Shown: in pieces, positions 1 to 13,156 of the stretch
Layout of the letters: the number at the start of each line of letters is the position of its first letter
How positions within the stretch are numbered: the first letter of the stretch is position 1
Source of the DNA: Rhabditoides inermis
Lineage: Eukaryota > Nematoda > Chromadorea > Rhabditida > Rhabditidae
NCBI GenBank assembly: GCA_963966185.1
Contig: CAWZYM010000348.1
Coordinates: 177,001 to 241,000, forward strand
Reading direction: 5' to 3'
Length of the DNA: 64,000 nucleotides
The notes under the pieces: generated by a model
The model's database searches: none
What the model was told of the DNA's origin: nothing
What the model saw: the letters and a program-made list of their open reading frames with translations, nothing else
Program-made: the position numbers and the translations under genes

Positions 1-162
1 TTGAAAGCTGGATAATCACCACGTCCAAAAAAGAATAAATATTTAAATTTTCTTGAATTGAAATGCTCATAACTTTTTAGGGTTTGCTGATACAACAACA
101 TTGTGAACACAAAATATGCTTTAAATTACTTCTAGTTTTTGAAACTATTCAGTTTTTTGTAT

Positions 163-265
<103 letters not shown>

Positions 266-816
266 CGTAACATTCCGAAACTGGCCGCTGCTTGCAAATG
301 CTCCCTCCCCCTGCCGATAGCAACCACGTAGAGCCGACTCGGATGAGGGGTCTATTCGACGCCCGAAGGGATGACGTCACCATCGACTAACTGCACTATT
401 CCTGTCACAACACAACGTATTTCGTTTATTTCTCTTTTCTGCTTATCAGGATAGAACTCGCGCCAGAATTTTCGATAAACGATATCCAGGCCGTGTGGCG
501 CAATGAGAATAACGGGCCGTGATTGATTTGACTCCGATATCCAGAAGTTATGTTGGCAACATGATGAAGTCATTCAATTCATCTTATTAGTTAGATTCAC
601 ACCGTTCCGTAGGCCAGATCACTGGTCGACGGCATCTTTCTCTGAAAGAAGTTATGCGCGATCCCGCGTGCGCACTAGGCAAAAAGGCCAGCGTTTCCTT
701 TCGCCATACAGATCGCCGACTTTTTCCAACTTGCACCCAACTTGCACCCAACTTGCACCTAACTTTGTATTGCTTGGGCCCCACACACTATCATCAGAAA
801 GAGGTTCGATAAAAAA

Positions 817-855
<39 letters not shown>

Positions 856-2120
856 CTAGTGGCGCACTTTCTGGTTGCAAGTTTATGCAAAACTCGAAAT
901 CTCAAAGTCCATATCTGGTATTCTCGAACGCATGACAATCGTGAAATATCGAGGTCCATTTTTGCCTCCGAGTTCCGGTCGCATGCAAATAGCGAGATAC
1001 CGAAATCCGCATCTCTCACTTTCAAACAGTCTGCAATCATTTCGTCTTTCTTCTCGCGAACGGTCGGTGGGTCTGTTTATATTTCGTCATTTTTTTATGT
1101 TTCGAAAAGTCTCATGTTCCATCGCTCCGTCACTAGTACAACACTCATTTCGAAGTTTGTGCGCAACGTTTTCTCCCACTCCCGCACTGATTACAATGCT
1201 TGTTTCGAAGCTAATTGAAATGCCTTTTTGATGATTGAATTAATCGCTCTAGCTTCGTCGCGCACTCTCTTGGCAATTGCGCTATACTCGGCGCCAGAAC
1301 GAACGAGTTTTCGATCTACCTCGCTTGCAGTTCGAAATACGGTGCCATAACCGTCTGCCTCTCTTGTTTTGCGCGCTATTGGCGCGAGCTGACTCTCCGT
1401 CTTCCTCTGATCTACCCCACCGCGCGCAACTTATTGCGAGCATAGAACTATATATTGATGGGCGTTAAATAATTTGCTCCACTCTATAGTTTGTCGTTAC
1501 CACACGACATTCAGAGTCCTACCATAAGCACCCATTCCGGCCGAATGGCTGATATCGATTGATTGCACGTGCGAGGCGGTCCGGAAAAAAACAGCGAATC
1601 GTGATGGCGACTGATAAGCTCAATGGCGTGTTCTTTCAACTTTTTACAACGCTTCTCTGAACGATGCAATTGATTGCACGTAGGCTGTAAACTTTCACGT
1701 GTTAGGGAAAGAGCGTAATCTAATCGAATCTGATTTATCGAACATCGTTGATAAACTCTGATACGAACAAAGATAGGATGAAAGGAGTGCCATCGGGGGG
1801 CTATGACATATTGTTCATAAACTCTCAACCAGAAAGTACGTCCCTTGCCTCCCTCTCTCTCCTCACAATCAGAGACTATGAAAGTGGAGCCTTCCGCGTG
1901 CGACGGATGCCTCGTAAATTCTGACTATAGTAAATCATAGGCAACGTGTAAATCGAAAAGGTTTATCGGAATAAGCCTCGATCAATATGCTCGCATATAC
2001 ACACGCTATCACAAACACCCATGCACGTGAACCACAACAAAGAGACGAACACGAGATATGACACTTACATGACACATATCTCATAAAATAATGTCTCTAC
2101 CAACTCTCTGTTAACATATG

Positions 2121-2128
2121 ATTTTTAG
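2121..2128 (+). promoter_or_regulatory. Candidate trans-splice acceptor before the GT11 gene
   Basis: ATTTTTAG lies two bases upstream of the ATG at 2131 with no obvious upstream coding exon. An acceptor this close to a start codon is typical of spliced-leader addition in nematodes. This is inferred from position only. Confidence 0.45.
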
Positions 2129-2130
2129 AC

Positions 2131-2490
2131 ATGACGAAAACTAAGAACATGTTCTTTCTATTAATTCTCGTGTTGTGCGGTTTGATTGTCGTCTCATTGC
2201 ACCAGGTAACTTATATTAATTAATGTAATTGAACATTTCTTGTTTTAGACCCGTTATCGCACGATGCACACCATCGTTGTCAATAAAAATGTGGAACTCA
2301 ATGACATCGATTTGAAAACGACATCATCCATTCCACACACCGCACAGACCGTGGGAACTACTTCAACTACTTCAGCTACTTCTCCCGCAATCGACCGAAG
2401 GTTGGAAATGTTACACTAACATATCCCGTTACCGACGATGACTCCGGATTGTCGGGCTGTGTGCTGATGAGAGTCGAAATGATGTCCACA

Positions 2491-2552
<62 letters not shown>

Positions 2553-4280
2553 TATTCTATAAATACACACACAGTTTTAGACACAATGAGACTCGACGAT
2601 ACGTTACCATTGGATACGTTTCGATGAAACTGCAACTCGGGTTGGGAAATGTGCTGTTCGAAACGCTCTTCCTTCTTTCTGCCACACGGAAATTGAACCG
2701 GCACGTTACTTTTTAGCCGTCAAAAGTTGTGAATACAACTGTGTTGACAACTGTGTTGTCACACGGATGTCAACTCTACTTTATTGAAATTGCAAATGAT
2801 CTTCGTTCCCCCCACACGTTAGATTGCCGAGCGTCTTGGTTTTTGTTATTAAACATATTAGAATAGCTCCAATTAATGAGATTTAAAAATCGCTCATTTT
2901 TTTAGAACTTAGTGTATTCAACGACAACTCCCATATAGCTCTTATGCCATAACTTATTTATTTCAGCATTCCTGTCTATAACTCATCATTGAACTTCAGT
3001 CGAATGGAAGCTTATCCCAATCTTCAGAAACAGCTTCAATCACTTGATATCAAGGTGAGAACGTGACAACACAGATACACAATTAAATAGATATTCAGCC
3101 AGAAGACACTGTAATATTGCCCCACGCGGGTTTGATTAGTACGTATGTTCCTCTGGACATGGAATATTTGAAAACTCAACCAGATAAACCGGTCTGCATC
3201 ATTGGAGGACAATACTATCAGATACGTTAACTTTTGTGTTCCTCAACCCGATGTATTTTACAGTTACAAATACTTCGCGATGTCTGAGGAAACAGTCCGG
3301 AGCTATATCAAACCGGCACAATTTGTGGTCGACGAAGCGGCTTCTATCATTCAAAAACTGCCGGATAAACATAAATCGTCTCTAGGCTCTGCGCACAAGT
3401 GAGATACTTTCTTTGGATTGAACCTGCGGCCAGTATTTGTAAACTCGTTGTCTTTGTCACCATTTGCTCAATTGATCAAAAAGCTGATTGTGAAAACATT
3501 CATAATGAGTGAAACTGGTCTTGCATAATCAATCTTTTTCATCAAAATAAATATAATTAAGAATTTGTATCCACGTGCGGAGAGGAGATTACGTACAACC
3601 GGGACATTACTGGTAACTTTTTTTGTATTTTTTTGTTTTTTTTCGGTGAATAATATAAAAAAAGTCATTCACAGGTACTCTCGCGGAACGTTTGCAATGT
3701 CGGCAGCCAACTTTCTCGGAGAGAAATGTGACGTGTTTTTTTTCTGGGTTGACCTGACAACATTATTTCAGATTCGAATAGAGGCAAAATAACAATCATG
3801 GCAATTGGAGAAGATCCCGTCTGGTCGACTACCATACTCACCGATCTACAAGACAAAGGGTGAGGATACTTACCGTGACCTTACCGTAATTCACATTACT
3901 ATGTAAATTACATTACCGTGACATGTTTAATGGTCACTAGGGAAAAACAGATTGTCCCTTCTTTATTCTATGCCGATCGAAGATTCACACATACTGTCTC
4001 TCACCAGGGTTCGCTCAGTGTGGGAGGTATATACCCATGTGGGAACCATGTGAGAATTATTTAAATGGATAAAAAAATTCTAAACTCCGAAGGATGTTGG
4101 TTCGAGAAATCTATTTCTTATATGTTTTCCTTTCAGATGGATGGTATTCGCACTGCCGAAAGTTTCGCAGGAAGCGACGCTCGAAATAGCGCGCAACCAC
4201 TGCGACACCATGCTTCTTACTTGTACGTTTTCATTGCGACTTTTATACTGCACAGAATTCAGCACACATTGTCTTTCATG

Positions 4281-4329
<49 letters not shown>

Positions 4330-4640
4330 CTCTCTCTTTTTTATATAAATCATTCGTCTCTCAGCTCCCGCCTCGACTTTCGGTTTTTGGCTGGCGTATA
4401 ATCTCAAGAAAAACGCTACCGTATACCGTTCGGAAGTGAGCCAAAAATAAGAGTTACAGAAACAATAAAAACAACATTTAGAAATTTGCGTTTCCAAATA
4501 CGTACACGATGCAACAGACGAAAATCGAAGACTTGTGTTTGCCCACCTGGAAGGTTCATAATTTTTTTTCGAAACATGTTTAACCTTCGTTTTTTCAGGT
4601 ACTGAAGTTTAACGAAACAAATATGCAAATTACGGAATGA
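2131..4640 (+). CDS. GT11 alpha-1,2-fucosyltransferase-like protein, 11 exons
   Basis: A Golgi-type type II membrane enzyme expected to transfer fucose from GDP-fucose to glycans. Exons as read: 2131-2205, 2249-2400, 2967-3054, 3099-about 3236, about 3273-3401, 3675-3727, 3771-3859, 4137-4222, 4365-4435, 4482-4553, 4599-4640. Exon 1 encodes a short cytoplasmic end and a hydrophobic anchor (FFLLILVLCGLIVV), followed by a Thr/Ser-rich stem. The catalytic half shows GT11 landmarks: an HKYSRGTF stretch at the usual HxRRGDF site, a KITIMAIGEDP strand at the FSDD position, an ARNHCDTMLLT segment, and ASTFGFWLAYNLKK matching the conserved STFGWWxxYL motif. The HxRRGD Arg pair is altered (YSRGT), so activity is uncertain. 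The exon 4/5 junction does not splice canonically in frame as read. Intron 2 carries a long CT tract. The family is recognised from motifs only. Confidence 0.7.
2492..2549. repeat. (CT)n tract in GT11 intron 2
   Basis: Nearly pure CT dinucleotide with two interruptions, within the 566-bp intron 2 of the GT11-like gene. Confidence 0.9.
4281..4337. repeat. (CT)n tract before a GT11 acceptor
   Basis: CT repeat in intron 8 of the GT11-like gene. It ends about 30 bp upstream of the 3' splice site at 4364, so it could act as an extended polypyrimidine tract. Confidence 0.9.
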
Positions 4641-4980
4641 AATCGGGAAAAAATGTATGCTGCTCAATTGTTACAGTGTTTTGGATTACAATGTTTTGAT
4701 ATCAAGTGTGTCACAATTTCAATTATTGTTAGAAGATAAAACATTGTTTGTTTGTTTATCACTTCGAGTTTATAAATAACGGTTTAATACTTCACACACA
4801 CACACACCAAATTACATCATTGCGAGATACTAATCTCTTTTTCACTCTCGTATTGAACGAATAATGGTACTCATCAATCAGCTTTCACATAAAACTGCAA
4901 GATCAACGCGATATGAGAACAATTATGGGCTAGATGTTTTCGAGATCAAATCGGCGACCGAATTCAGTATTCCTCGCGCT

Positions 4981-5904
4981 ATGAGCATTTTCGCGTCACC
5001 GGCAAGAGTGGCAGGTAAGTTTTATAGTTGGAATCAGTGGTTTCGTCAGCATTGTTGGAGACGACGGTCGCGATTCCCATTTTCAATGTTTTTTTTTGTT
5101 TTATACAGATACTGGACGTAGCCACGTACCCCCAAATTCACTTCAATGTACTTTTCTGTTTCTCATTGCCTATAAAGATTACCAACCTTATCATCCTCAA
5201 AAGTTTCCTCTATATTTTCAAGTGGTATTTTTAGAGTCGTTTTTCAGTGAGCTTCATCGTGTTATTGTCAACCGCATACGTCTATCTCTACAATTTTGCG
5301 CAAAGTGAGTTTTCTTCTTCTTCTTGTATTCTTGTACAAAGTGGATGTGGACAACATCTTGTGAATCAGCGGAATAGAAGGAGACGATGTCCAGAGTTGC
5401 CAATTTTTGGGCAATTGGTTGGTTGCGAGAAAACCTATTTTTATGAGATTTCTTTTCTATAAGCTAGAGCATGTTTTAAGGCCACTGTCAAAAACAGAAA
5501 AAGAGACGGGAAACAAAATCGAGCTGGATACCGTATTCGTTCGAGTTGTGAGCGACAATGAAATAGTGAGAAGCGGCACGCGCTCGCCGTCTGCCTCTCT
5601 TCATTCGCTACAGTCTTTTTGCAATTCAAATCTAAAGTCGTTAATAGTTCCAGAGACTGGTGTTCCAAAGCCAGCGCCGCAGAGTTGTGAACCTGGAGGG
5701 ATCGGATGTAACTATGTGTACACAACACAGGTTGGACGATGTACCACTCTCTTCAAATCTCTCTCTCTGTTCTCTCTCGCCCTCCCTCCCTCCCCTCTCT
5801 CTCCCTCTATCTCTCCCCTCCTCTCTCTCGTTCTCTGTATCCTTCTCTGTCTCTGTCTCTCTATCTCCTCTCTCTTTGTCTCTTTTTCTATTTCTCTCTT
5901 TCGC

Positions 5905-5949
<45 letters not shown>

Positions 5950-6115
5950 ATCTCTCTCCCCCTCCTTCCTTCCCCCTCTTTCTCTCCCTCTATCTTCTCC
6001 TCGCACAGGCTTACCGTGTATCCTCCGACGAGATCCGTTTCGTTGCTGCCATTCACAGCGGAAGAGGAGAAAAGTGAGTTTTTTTCATTTTTTGATAGAG
6101 AGAGCGAGAGAGAGC

Positions 6116-6155
<40 letters not shown>

Positions 6156-9100
6156 TTCCAGTCTGCCCTTCATCTACGAGATCTCACAGCAGCAAGGCGT
6201 CGGCGTATTCCAGTGCATACTTCATAAGTGAGTTTTTGAAACATTCAATAGCCAGGAAAAATAAATTTTATTTTGATTAAAGAATGCATCGAGACGCATC
6301 GCATAGATTTTTTTCGAATATTCTGTCTATCCTGGCAATGACGGCGCGCAAGATGAGACGAAAGAATACTTTGAGCTACTCCACTCGCTTAGGGTTACGA
6401 TAGGAGAATACTTTGAGCGACTCCACTCGCTTAGGATTACGATAGGAGAATACTTTGAGCTACTCCACTCGCTTAGAGTTACGATAGGAGAATACTTTGA
6501 GCTACTCCACTGGCTTAGGGTTACGATAGGGGAATACTTTGAGCTACTCCACTCGCTTAGGGTTACGATAGGAGAATACTTTGAGCGACTCCACTCGCTT
6601 AGGGTTACGATAGGAGAATACTTGGTGCTAATCCACTCGCTTAGGGTTACGATAGGATAATATTTTGAGCTATTCCACTCGCTTAGGATCACCAATAGAA
6701 GAATACTTTGAGCTACTCCACTCGCTTAGGGTTACGATAGGAGAATACTTTGAGCTACTCCACTCGTTTAGGGTTACGATAGGAGAATACTTTGAGCTAC
6801 TCCACTCGCTTAGGGTTACGATAGGAGAATACTTTGAGCGACTCCACTCGCTTAGGATTACGATAGGAGAATACTTTGAGCTACTCCACTCGCTTAGGGT
6901 TACGATAGGAGAAAACTCTGAGCTACTCCACTGGCTTAGGGTTACGATAGGAGAATACTTTGAGCTACTCCACTCGTTTAGGGTTACGATAGGAGAATAC
7001 TTTGAGCGACTCCACTCGCTTAGGGTTACGATAGGAGAATACTTTGAGCTACTCCACTCGCTTAGGGTTACGATAGGAGAATACTTTGAGCGACTCCACT
7101 CGCTTAGGATTACGATAGGAGAATACTTTGAGCTACTCCACTCGCTTAGGGTTACGATAGGAGAATACTCTGAGCTACTCCACTGGCTTAGGGTTACGAT
7201 AGGAGAATACTTTGAGCTACTCCACTCGCTTAGGGTTACGATAGGAGAATACTTTGAGCGACTCCACTCGCTTAGGGTTACGATAGGAGAATACTTGGTG
7301 CTAATCCACTCGCTTTGGGTTACGATAGGATAATATTTTGAGCTATTCCACTCGCTTAGGAATACCAATAGAAGAATACTTTGAGCTACTCCACTCGCTT
7401 AGGGTTACGATAGGAGAATACTTTGAGCTACTCCACTCGCTTAGGATTACGATAGGAGAATACTTTGAGCTACTCCACTCGCTTAGGGTTACGATAGGAG
7501 AATACTCTGAGCTACTCCACTGGCTTAGGGTTACAATAGGAGAATACTTTGAGCTACTCCACTCGCTTAGGGTTACGATAGGAGAATACTTTGAGCGACT
7601 CCACTCGCTTAGGGTTACGATAGGAGAATACTTGGTGCTAATCCACTCGCTTTGGGTTACGATAGGATAATATTTTGAGCTATTCCACTCGCTTAGGAAT
7701 ACCAATAGAAGAATACTTTGAGCTACTCCACTCGCTTAGGGTTACGATAGGAGAATACTTTGAGCTACTCCACTCGCTTAGGGTTACGATAGGAGAATAC
7801 TTTGAGCGACTCCACTCGCTTAGGATTACGATAGGAGAATACTTTGAGCTACTCCACTCGCTTAGAGTTACGATAGGAGAATACTTTGAGCTACTCCACT
7901 GGCTTAGGGTTACGATAGGGGAATACTTTGAGCTACTCCACTCGCTTAGGGTTACGATAGGAGAATACTTTGAGCGACTCCACTCGCTTAGGGTTACGAT
8001 AGGAGAATACTTGGTGCTAATCCACTCGCTTAGGGTTACGATAGGATAATATTTTGAGCTATTCCACTCGCTTAGGATCACCAATAGAAGAATACTTTGA
8101 GCTACTCCACTCGCTTAGGGTTACGATAGGAGAATACTTTGAGCTACTCCACTCGTTTAGGGTTACGATAGGAGAATACTTTGAGCTACTCCACTCGCTT
8201 AGGGTTACGATAGGAGAATACTTTGAGCGACTCCACTCGCTTAGGATTACGATAGGAGAATACTTTGAGCTACTCCACTCGCTTAGGGTTACGATAGGAG
8301 AATACTCTGAGCTACTCCACTGGCTTAGGGTTACGATAGGAGAATACTTTGAGCTACTCCACTCGTTTAGGGTTACGATAGGAGAATACTTTGAGCGACT
8401 CCACTCGCTTAGGGTTACGATAGGAGAATACTTTGAGCTACTCCACTCGCTTAGGGTTACGATAGGAGAATACTTTGAGCGACTCCACTCGCTTAGGATT
8501 ACGATAGGAGAATACTTTGAGCTACTCCACTCGCTTAGGGTTACGATAGGAGAATACTCTGAGCTACTCCACTGGCTTAGGGTTACGATAGGAGAATACT
8601 TTGAGCTACTCCACTCGCTTAGGGTTACGATAGGAGAATACTTTGAGCGACTCCACTCGCTTAGGGTTACGATAGGAGAATACTTGGTGCTAATCCACTC
8701 GCTTTGGGTTACGATAGGATAATATTTTGAGCTATTCCACTCGCTTAGGAATACCAATAGAAGAATACTTTGAGCTACTCCACTCGCTTAGGGTTACGAT
8801 AGGAGAATACTTTGAGCTACTCCACTCGCTTAGGGTTACGATAGGAGAATACTTTGAGCTACTCCACTCGCTTAGAGTTACGATAGGAGAATACTTTGAG
8901 CGACTCCACTCGCTTAGGGTTACGATAGGAGAATATTTGGTGCTACTGCACTCGCTTAGGGTTACGATAGGAGAATACTTTGAGCTACTCCACTCGTTTA
9001 GGGTTACGATAGGAGAATACTTTGAGCTACTCCACTCGCTTAGGGTTACGATAGGAGAATACTTTGAGCTACTCCACTCGCTTAGGGTTACGATAAGTAT

Positions 9101-10506
9101 GAGAATACTTTGAGCGACTCCACTCGCTTAGGGTTACGATAGGAGAATACTTGGTGCTAATCCACTCGCTTAGGGTTACGATAGGAGAATATTTTGAGCT
9201 ATTCCACTCGCTTAGGGTTACGATAGGAGAATATTTGGTGCTACTCCACTCGCTTAGGGTTACGATAGGAGAACACTTTGAGCTACTCCACTCGCTTAAG
9301 GTTACGATAGGAGAATACTTTGAGCTACTCCTTTCGCTTAGGGTTACGATAGGAGAATACTTTGAGCTACTCCACTCGCTTAGAGTTACGATAAGAGAAT
9401 ACTTTGAGCGACTCCACTCGCTTAGGGTTACGATAGGAGATTATTTGGTGCTACTCCACTCGCTTAGGGTTACGATAGGAGAATACTTTGAGCTACTCCA
9501 CTCGTTTAGGGTTACGATAGGAGAATACTTTGAGCTACTCCACTCGCTTAGGGTTACGATAGGATAATATTTTGAGCTACTCCACTGGCTTAGGGTTACG
9601 ATAGGATAATACTTTGAGCTACTCCACTCGCTTAGGGTTACGATAGGAGAGTACTTTGAGCTACTCCACTCGTTTAGGGTTACGATAGGAGAATACTTTG
9701 AGCTACTCCACTCGTTTAGGGTTACGATAGGAGAATACTTTGAGCTACTCCACTCGCTTAGGGTTACGATAGGAGAATACTTTGATCTACTCCACTCGCT
9801 CAGGAACAGGATTACGATAGGAAAATACTTTGATCACGTTTTCACAATTACGTATACAAGTTACGGTAAAGATTGCAGTGAAGTACAGTATCCCAGCGCC
9901 ACCATTTACTCGCGACAAACGGTGACTATTCCGCCAGGTGTAACGACTTCTTCAACTTCTCGATGATTCCTGTACTGGGAGTGATCAGAGATGAGCACCT
10001 TTCCGACAGTGTGCAGCAGATTCGAGTGTCAATCCGTGGGAATGCATTCACCACTCTGCAAGTCAGGTGAGCGCTATAGAGTGGCAAAGATCGGGTTCGA
10101 CGTTCTTGGTTCTATAGCATGTCGGTCGGTGTAGATTAGTTAATCATAATCATCCTAAACCGTCTTGTAAAATTATCTGTGACCGTGCATGTTTCACAAC
10201 AACAAGGCTCGAGGCTCAAGGCAGGATATCAGAAAAAAATTTGGCCTAAAGCTTCGTCTCAGAATCACGCTAGAAGATAAATTTGACTGTTCCAGCGACT
10301 CTCGTCGATTGGACCCTTCTCGGCACGCTCTCGCAGTGTTTTTGAAAGCCGCTGTGTACACTGCAGATTGGACGCAGGTAGTTATTGAATGGTTAGATAT
10401 TGAAACAACTTTTTTACAGTTCGTGCGCTACTTTGAAATGTGGATGGACGTTGGTGCGACAAAGTTTTTCATCTACTATCACTCGGTCACACAACAGGTT
10501 AGTGGT

Positions 10507-10539
<33 letters not shown>

Positions 10540-11140
10540 TTCTCTATCCATCCTTCTCAGGTTCTCGACGTGATATCCTTCTATTCCCGCCACGTGGATA
10601 TCGAACTCGTACCCTGGACGTACTTTCCTGTGCCAGAGTGGAACAAAGGTGGGTGAAGGTGGTGTCTCTTCGCTATAACTATAGTCTATCGTGTGGGTGA
10701 GATGGGTGGATCATGTAACCTAAAAGAAGAACTCCGAGGAAAGAGTCACCGGCCCAAAACATTAGCGCGCCCGGAACCAGATTTTGGCGGGAAACCGCGA
10801 GTACGGCAGCGGTGGGCAGCGAAGCGAGGCTCCGCCCTCGTCCGATCAGACTATTTGGACAAAGGAATCGTAATGAATATTTCAAAAACGTAACTTTTTT
10901 GAAGCCTCTCAGAATGTTCATCGCCAGAATCGTGTTCCTAAGTATCATTTTGCCCCTATTGACCGGCATTCCTATTTTCCCCGGAGTTCTTCTTTAACTC
11001 ACACTAACTTATCATTCCGACCGAAAAACAGATTCCAATTTACAAATCATTATTTTCAGATACTCTCCTGGATCCGAACTACTTCAGCCACTGCATTGCT
11101 CAGTTTACGGCGACGAATGATGCACTGCTGCGATCGAAGT

Positions 11141-11177
<37 letters not shown>

Positions 11178-11662
11178 AAAAAAGGAAAGAAAGAAAGAAA
11201 GGAGAGAGAAAGGAGAGAGAAAAAAATTAAGATATTCCAGGAAAGATTGCGTCCACCTCGCTAGTATGGATCTAGACGATCTACCATTGATCATGCCAGA
11301 CAACAATCTTCTGGAAATCCTCGCAAATTCCACTACTGATGAAGTGTTTCTGAACTGGCAGCTTGCGAGGACCATGGTGAGTTTCCCTTTTCTTGGTTTG
11401 CCTTCCCTTGTATGTACTCATTGTCAAAATCGTAGACTATCCCACCGGCACAGTCTCTTTCCGAATATAAGTTCGACGAACTCCGAGAATTCCGCTACGT
11501 GATCGAGGTATAAATTATAGTTGTATAAACATCACAGTTTTTCATTGTTAGAAATCTAATTCTTCAACTAACCCCTATCACATTCTCAACAAAACGATTC
11601 TGCGAACTGATAAGGTGAGGAAGAGAGAGAGAGAAAGAGAGAGAGAGAGAAAGAAAGAAAGA

Positions 11663-11709
<47 letters not shown>

Positions 11710-11927
11710 GACCCCCAGGTGCGTACTGTCAACGTGCACTTTGGTCTCAAAAACGAAGATGGCGACAAGACTACTGGACGTGAGTGAACCTCTCTCTTCC
11801 CGCTCTTCCTTTTCTCTCTTTCTTTACTCCCCCCTCTCTCTCTCTCTTTCTACTCCTCTATCTCTTCCCCCTCTTCCTCTCTCTCTCTCTCTCTCTCTCT
11901 CTTTACTCCTCTCTCTCTTTCTTTCTT

Positions 11928-11965
<38 letters not shown>

Positions 11966-12546
11966 CCTACAGCCGTCCTCCCCACCACGATCGCTTCCTC
12001 GGTGCACCTCCGCGGCCACAAGCAGTCTTCCGTCAGCCACTCTCTCTCCGGTCTGTCTGACCCTCAGAACGACTTGGAACCAGCTGCGACTAGGTGCGAG
12101 GCTGCACTAAGGAGAAGGAGCAATGCAACCGGTGAGATCTCATTCCATTTGAGTATTTTGACTATCTACATGTTACCATAACGAGATTACCTTTAAAACT
12201 ATACCGGAAATACCTAGGATACTGCAGGAAATGAACCAATAAAAATCAAGACAAAACCGTCTTTGCAGACATCTCTCTTCCTAACTGGCAGAACACATTC
12301 GCTCACACGCAGCGCGCATTCGATGAGTGTCGAGAGAGGGCCGAGTTTGGAGAGCGACCGCTAGAATGCTGCTCAGTCAAGGTGGGATGTTCATGTGGTA
12401 AGATGCTAGGAGTAGAAACCACTTATAACTCTCCGTCTGACTCTCCGTCCTTCTCTCCGTCGCACTCTTATTCTGACTCTCCGTCTTCCTCTGATCTACC
12501 CTATTGCGCGCGAAAAGTGAAAAGCGGTGGATCATATGATCAGTAA
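4981..12546 (+). CDS. GT92 (DUF23-type) glycosyltransferase-like gene
   Basis: A multi-exon gene for a type II Golgi enzyme of the family that includes nematode GALT-1 galactosyltransferase. The likely first exon (4981-5014) joins in frame to 5248, giving a hydrophobic anchor (SFIVLLSTAYVYLY). Middle exons are less certain (about 5464-5727, 6009-6073, 6154-6231, 9833-9938, 9940-10066). The family-defining part is clear: 10420-10497 encodes FVRYFEMWMDVGATKFFIYY and 10561-10648 encodes a VIS-FYSRH...VELVPW-type strand, both typical of GT92. Next come 11060-11138, 11241-11376 with an acidic DLDD at the DxD position, 11434-11506, 11551-11612, about 11720-11779, 11972-12090 and about 12271-12546. 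The tail is Ser/Pro/Asp-rich and ends at TAA 12544-12546. A 3.5-kb minisatellite occupies one intron and a MITE another. The 5' half of the model is provisional. Confidence 0.62.
5757..5985. repeat. CT-rich low-complexity intron
   Basis: About 230 bp of CT dinucleotides mixed with CCCTC blocks, immediately before the acceptor at 6008. It produces long Ser/Leu or Arg/Glu ORFs on both strands that are not genes. Confidence 0.9.
6364..9833. repeat. 42-bp minisatellite array, about 83 units
   Basis: Tandem 42-bp units; a typical unit begins GAGCTACTCCACTCGCTTAG. Because 42 is divisible by 3 both strands stay open, giving a 14-residue periodic peptide on plus (IGEYFELLHSLRVT) and on minus (SEWSSSKYSPIVTL). 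A variant 43-bp unit containing an in-frame stop recurs near 6,655, 7,328, 7,665, 8,044 and 8,717. The 6.36-7.37 kb block is repeated almost exactly at 7.75-8.76 kb (offset 1,389 bp), a higher-order duplication. The array lies in an intron of the GT92-like gene. No start context, splice signals or non-repeat flank suggest that it is translated. Confidence 0.95.
10722..10996. mobile_element. MITE-like inverted-repeat element in GT92 intron
   Basis: About 275 bp bounded by near-perfect inverted repeats (left AAAGAAGAACTCCGAGGAAA; the right end is its reverse complement with one change). It lies wholly within the intron between the exons ending 10648 and starting 11060. It has no coding capacity. 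The target duplication is unclear, possibly TA. Confidence 0.7.
11141..11224. repeat. (GA)n tract in GT92 intron
   Basis: GA dinucleotides grading into GAAA-rich sequence, filling most of the intron between exons 11060-11138 and 11241-11376. Confidence 0.9.
11616..11708. repeat. (GA)n tract in GT92 intron
   Basis: GA/GAAA repeat occupying most of the short intron between the exon ending 11612 and the one starting about 11720. Confidence 0.9.
11802..11963. repeat. (CT)n low-complexity intron tract
   Basis: CT-rich, interrupted by CCCC and CTTT blocks. It ends just before the acceptor at 11971. Confidence 0.9.
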
Positions 12547-13156
12547 TGAACAATCATTGATCATAATCTATTATGATAATATACTTGTGTTTGAGGCGTG
12601 CGAGCGTTTCCTTCCCTCCTTCTCTCCCTCCTGGGTGATGGCCCCTCAATCGTGGCTCAACATCGACGACAGCTGGCAGGCATGGAGCAAGCAATGACAA
12701 ACAGGGTCAATGAGCATTTGGACATCTTCGTTTTTGTGATTTACTTTATTCCTAAATGTTTCAATCTATCAAGTGATGATCATGATAAGCACTTTCGGAC
12801 TGGGCCATGTTTCAATAAATATTATCGTGTCTTTTTTGGTTTCATAAAATTACAAATCGCAATTTTTTAAATATGTTGTTAATGTGAGAAATAAATCATA
12901 ACACTTTTTTAGATTGGAATATATAAAATCATGAGCCAACAAATCAATCGATGAAGCGTGTTGTTGTCAAAGCCCGCGCACAAAACTGGGTCAGGTCAGA
13001 GCAACGATTTCGCAATTGAGGTTGTCTCTTCCGAGTGCCAGTGGCACATGAGGCGTGGTCGAATGTATGCCAATCACTCACTCCTTCATTCCATCACTAC
13101 TGTTTCGTCACTGCGCGCTCTTTCTCTTACCTGTTATTCACATTTACATATTTCAG
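12547..13156. other. Intergenic, GT92-like gene to PUF gene
   Basis: AT-rich sequence downstream of the GT92 stop. I see no supported gene. The last part, from about 13,100, is homologous to sequence upstream of the second PUF copy near 55,740. Confidence 0.5.

Noticed and set aside
5712..6280. Long Ser/Leu and Arg/Glu ORFs
   Set aside because: Low-complexity CT/GA translation in all frames. The same applies to those near 11.6-12.2, 45.6-45.9, 59.0-59.5 and 61.9-62.4 kb.
6327..9567. Periodic 14-residue proteins on both strands
   Set aside because: The frames arise because the 42-bp repeat unit is divisible by 3. Stops occur at variant units, and there is no start, splice or flanking coding support.
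6364..9833. CRISPR-like array
   Set aside because: There are no variable spacers; the units are directly contiguous and the setting is a eukaryotic intron.
6364..9833. Interstitial telomere
   Set aside because: TTAGGGTTA occurs once per 42-bp unit, not as tandem hexamers.
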